From Pseudolabrys sp. (GTDB taxonomy: Bacteria; Pseudomonadota; Alphaproteobacteria; Rhizobiales; Xanthobacteraceae), in contig JAQSCR010000639.1 in the NCBI GenBank assembly GCA_029945495.1, positions 1 through 6,870 of the forward strand: a stretch of 6,870 nucleotides of DNA, written 5' to 3'. The stretch's first letter is position 1, and each line of letters begins with the position of its first letter. Below are positions 6,119 to 6,870 of the stretch, piece after piece. A program made the position numbers and the translations under genes. A model generated the notes under the pieces. It was not told the origin of the DNA and made no database searches. It saw only the letters and a list, made by a program, of their open reading frames with translations.

Positions 6119-6319
6119 TTAGGCGTTTTCATCACCAGACGTGATTTTGCTGTCCCCGGGCTCGGTTTGCGCCTCCCGGCCGCGTTCATTTGCGCCGCGG
6201 GCGCGCTCTTGCGCCTTGCGCCGGCGCAGATTTTCCCGTAGCGCAGCGGCCAGCCGCGCGTCGCGGCTGTTGGGTGCGCCGGATTTCTTCTGCTTTTTGC
6301 CGCTTTCGTCGCCCGTCAT
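6119..6319 (-). CDS. Small basic hypothetical protein
   Basis: A 66-residue, highly charged protein. The Lys-rich N terminus (GKKQKKSG) is followed by a probable helix, RDARLAAALRENLRRRKAQERARG (key RLAAALRENLRRRKAQ), and an acidic, low-complexity tail ending in DENA. It has no signal peptide and no membrane segment. Short proteins with an RLxxALRENLxRRKxQ core are, as I recall, found annotated as hypothetical in Bradyrhizobium-type genomes. That favours a real gene over a chance frame. ATG 6319 is chosen because a sigma-70-like promoter at 6327-6354 would start transcription within a couple of bases of it. Alternative in-frame starts are ATG 6328 and TTG 6364. It points away from the tRNA gene and toward murA, but the repeat at 5961-6106 separates it from murA. 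Function unknown; binding to nucleic acid is possible from its charge but not shown. Confidence 0.65.
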   Translation of the reverse strand: MTGDESGKKQKKSGAPNSRDARLAAALRENLRRRKAQERARGANERGREAQTEPGDSKITSGDENA

Positions 6320-6326
6320 GGCCTTC

Positions 6327-6354
6327 ATTATCGGCCGGACGGTCCGATTGACAA
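6327..6354 (-). promoter_or_regulatory. Candidate sigma-70-type promoter of the small gene
   Basis: On the minus strand TTGTCA (6354-6349) is followed by a 16-bp spacer and GATAAT (6332-6327). Each box matches five of six consensus bases. Transcription would begin about 6-8 bases later, at 6319-6321, that is at or just before the ATG at 6319. The mRNA would then be leaderless or nearly so. It is the best promoter match I found in the window, but it rests on motif match only. Confidence 0.4.
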
Positions 6355-6460
6355 GTTCACGCAAAATTCAGGGCTGGACAGGTAGTTACCTTGCATCCTA
6401 CAGGGGCGTTGTGGCAGTTTCCGCCGCGTTCCGCTCCCCGCGCCGCCGGGTGAGACTAAA

Positions 6461-6535
6461 GCTGCCGTAGCTCAGTGGTAGAGCACCTCATTGGTAATGA
6501 GGAGGTCCACAGTTCGATCCTGTGTGGCAGCACCA
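6461..6535 (+). tRNA. tRNA-Thr (anticodon GGT)
   Basis: A complete cloverleaf can be drawn. The acceptor stem GCTGCCG (6461-6467) pairs with TGGCAGC (6525-6531), including one G-T pair. The D arm carries the usual AGCTCAGTGGTAGAGC. The anticodon stem CCTCA/TGAGG (6486-6490 with 6498-6502) holds the loop TTGGTAA, with anticodon GGT at 6493-6495, which reads ACC and ACU threonine codons. The T arm CACAG/CTGTG (6508-6512 with 6520-6524) holds TTCGATC. The discriminator A6532 is followed by an encoded CCA (6533-6535). It is the only plus-strand gene in the window. The 96 bases before it (6365-6460) show no promoter I would defend. The hairpin at 6583-6623 lies downstream. Confidence 0.98.
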
Positions 6536-6582
6536 TTTCCCCTTAAGCTCGCGACCCTCCCCGTTCGCCCGGCCGCCTTCTT

Positions 6583-6623
6583 CGGTGCCATGGCAAGGGC
6601 GACTGCCCTCCGCCATGACACCG
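6583..6623. terminator. Hairpin between convergent tRNA-Thr and hydrolase gene
   Basis: CGGTG (6583-6587) pairs with CACCG (6619-6623) and CCATGGC (6588-6594) pairs with GCCATG (6612-6617), leaving one C/A mismatch. A small bulge leads to AGGGC/GCCCT (6596-6600 with 6605-6609) around the loop GACT. The stem has 16 pairs in total and is strong on both strands. It lies between a plus-strand tRNA and the stop of a minus-strand gene, 16 bases away, where a shared bidirectional terminator is expected. Neither side has a clear T-run (ACATTTCAC follows on the plus strand), so termination is inferred from position and stem strength. Confidence 0.5.
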
Positions 6624-6639
6624 GACATTTCACAAGCCG

Positions 6640-6870
6640 TCAGGCCGCCGCCTGGGCGCGGCCGCGCTTGAGCGAGGCAATCGCCTCGTCGATGGTCTGG
6701 ACGTCGCCGAAGATCGAATAGAACGTGCGCAAGGTCGCGCCGTGCTCTTCGTCGGTGTAGGTCGCCAGCGCGTCTGGCACCATGGTAACGTTGAAGTTCA
6801 GCATCATGGCGTCGCGCGCGGAACTCTCGCAGCACACCTGCGTCGCAGTGCCGCCGATCAGCAGCGTGTC
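6640..6870 (-). CDS. Isochorismatase-family cysteine hydrolase, C-terminal part
   Basis: The last 76 residues of a protein whose start lies beyond the right edge; the frame is open to the window end. It begins DTLLIGGTATQVCCESSARDAMM, matching the conserved G-x-x-T-[NQ]-V-C-x-[ES]-[ST]-x-R-D-A signature of isochorismatase-like hydrolases. The nucleophile is probably the first Cys of VCCES, by comparison with PncA and RutB. Two adjacent Cys and the ARDAMMLNFNVTMVPDA continuation resemble the RutB/biuret-hydrolase type amidohydrolases more than nicotinamidase. It ends in a basic Ala-rich tail (LKRGRAQAAA). Full-length family members have about 180-230 residues, so the Asp and Lys of the catalytic triad lie outside the window. 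The exact substrate cannot be given. It converges on tRNA-Thr. Confidence 0.88.
   Translation of the reverse strand, partial: DTLLIGGTATQVCCESSARDAMMLNFNVTMVPDALATYTDEEHGATLRTFYSIFGDVQTIDEAIASLKRGRAQAAA

Noticed and set aside
6348..6353. Perfect TTGACA on the plus strand as a -35 box for tRNA-Thr
   Set aside because: No acceptable -10 box lies 16-18 bases downstream, and the site is over 100 bases from the tRNA. The same bases serve better as the minus-strand TTGTCA box.
6488..6835. Minus-strand 115-codon frame ending in GSNCGPPHYQ
   Set aside because: Its end is antisense to the tRNA-Thr gene, a common annotation artefact; the frame conflicts with the isochorismatase-type reading frame.

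Overview
The window looks like an ordinary chromosomal housekeeping segment from a high-GC alphaproteobacterium of the order Hyphomicrobiales (Rhizobiales), most like the Bradyrhizobium/Rhodopseudomonas/Xanthobacteraceae side. This rests on recognised gene order (murA, DUF2948, hisD, UPF0262, low-molecular-weight phosphatase, maf), on protein families largely confined to alphaproteobacteria (UPF0262, DUF2948), and on the GC-rich nested palindromes typical of these genomes. Genus cannot be fixed from sequence alone.

Layout. All protein genes are on the minus strand, so they are transcribed from high to low coordinates. At the right edge is the C-terminal part of an isochorismatase-family cysteine hydrolase (6640-6870). 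It converges on a plus-strand tRNA-Thr(GGT) gene (6461-6535), with a strong hairpin between them. Next comes a small basic hypothetical gene (6119-6319) with a good sigma-70-like promoter at its very start, which would give a nearly leaderless mRNA. A 312-bp gap holding a long GC-rich palindromic repeat follows. Then come murA (4517-5806), a ModA-like substrate-binding protein gene without signal peptide (3788-4504), a second palindromic repeat, DUF2948 (3163-3630), hisD (1808-3109), UPF0262 (1309-1806), a low-molecular-weight protein-tyrosine-phosphatase/ArsC-like gene (834-1301) and maf (130-753). A third perfect nested palindrome (10-127) follows maf.

How the genes work together. MurA makes the first committed peptidoglycan precursor, HisD finishes histidine synthesis, and Maf is a nucleotide pyrophosphatase of the dTTP/UTP type. 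UPF0262, DUF2948 and the phosphatase are conserved neighbours of unclear role. hisD and UPF0262 are one base apart, and UPF0262 and the phosphatase are 7 bases apart, so these three form a tight operon. The ModA-like gene is joined to murA by a Shine-Dalgarno sequence that overlaps the murA stop codon.

I see no mobile element, CRISPR array, phage gene or clear new multi-gene system. The points most worth a second look are: the signal-less ModA-like protein coupled to murA; three palindromic repeats of different type, each placed within 2 to 12 bases after a stop codon; the apparent absence of infA between the phosphatase and maf; and the candidate leaderless promoter of the small gene.
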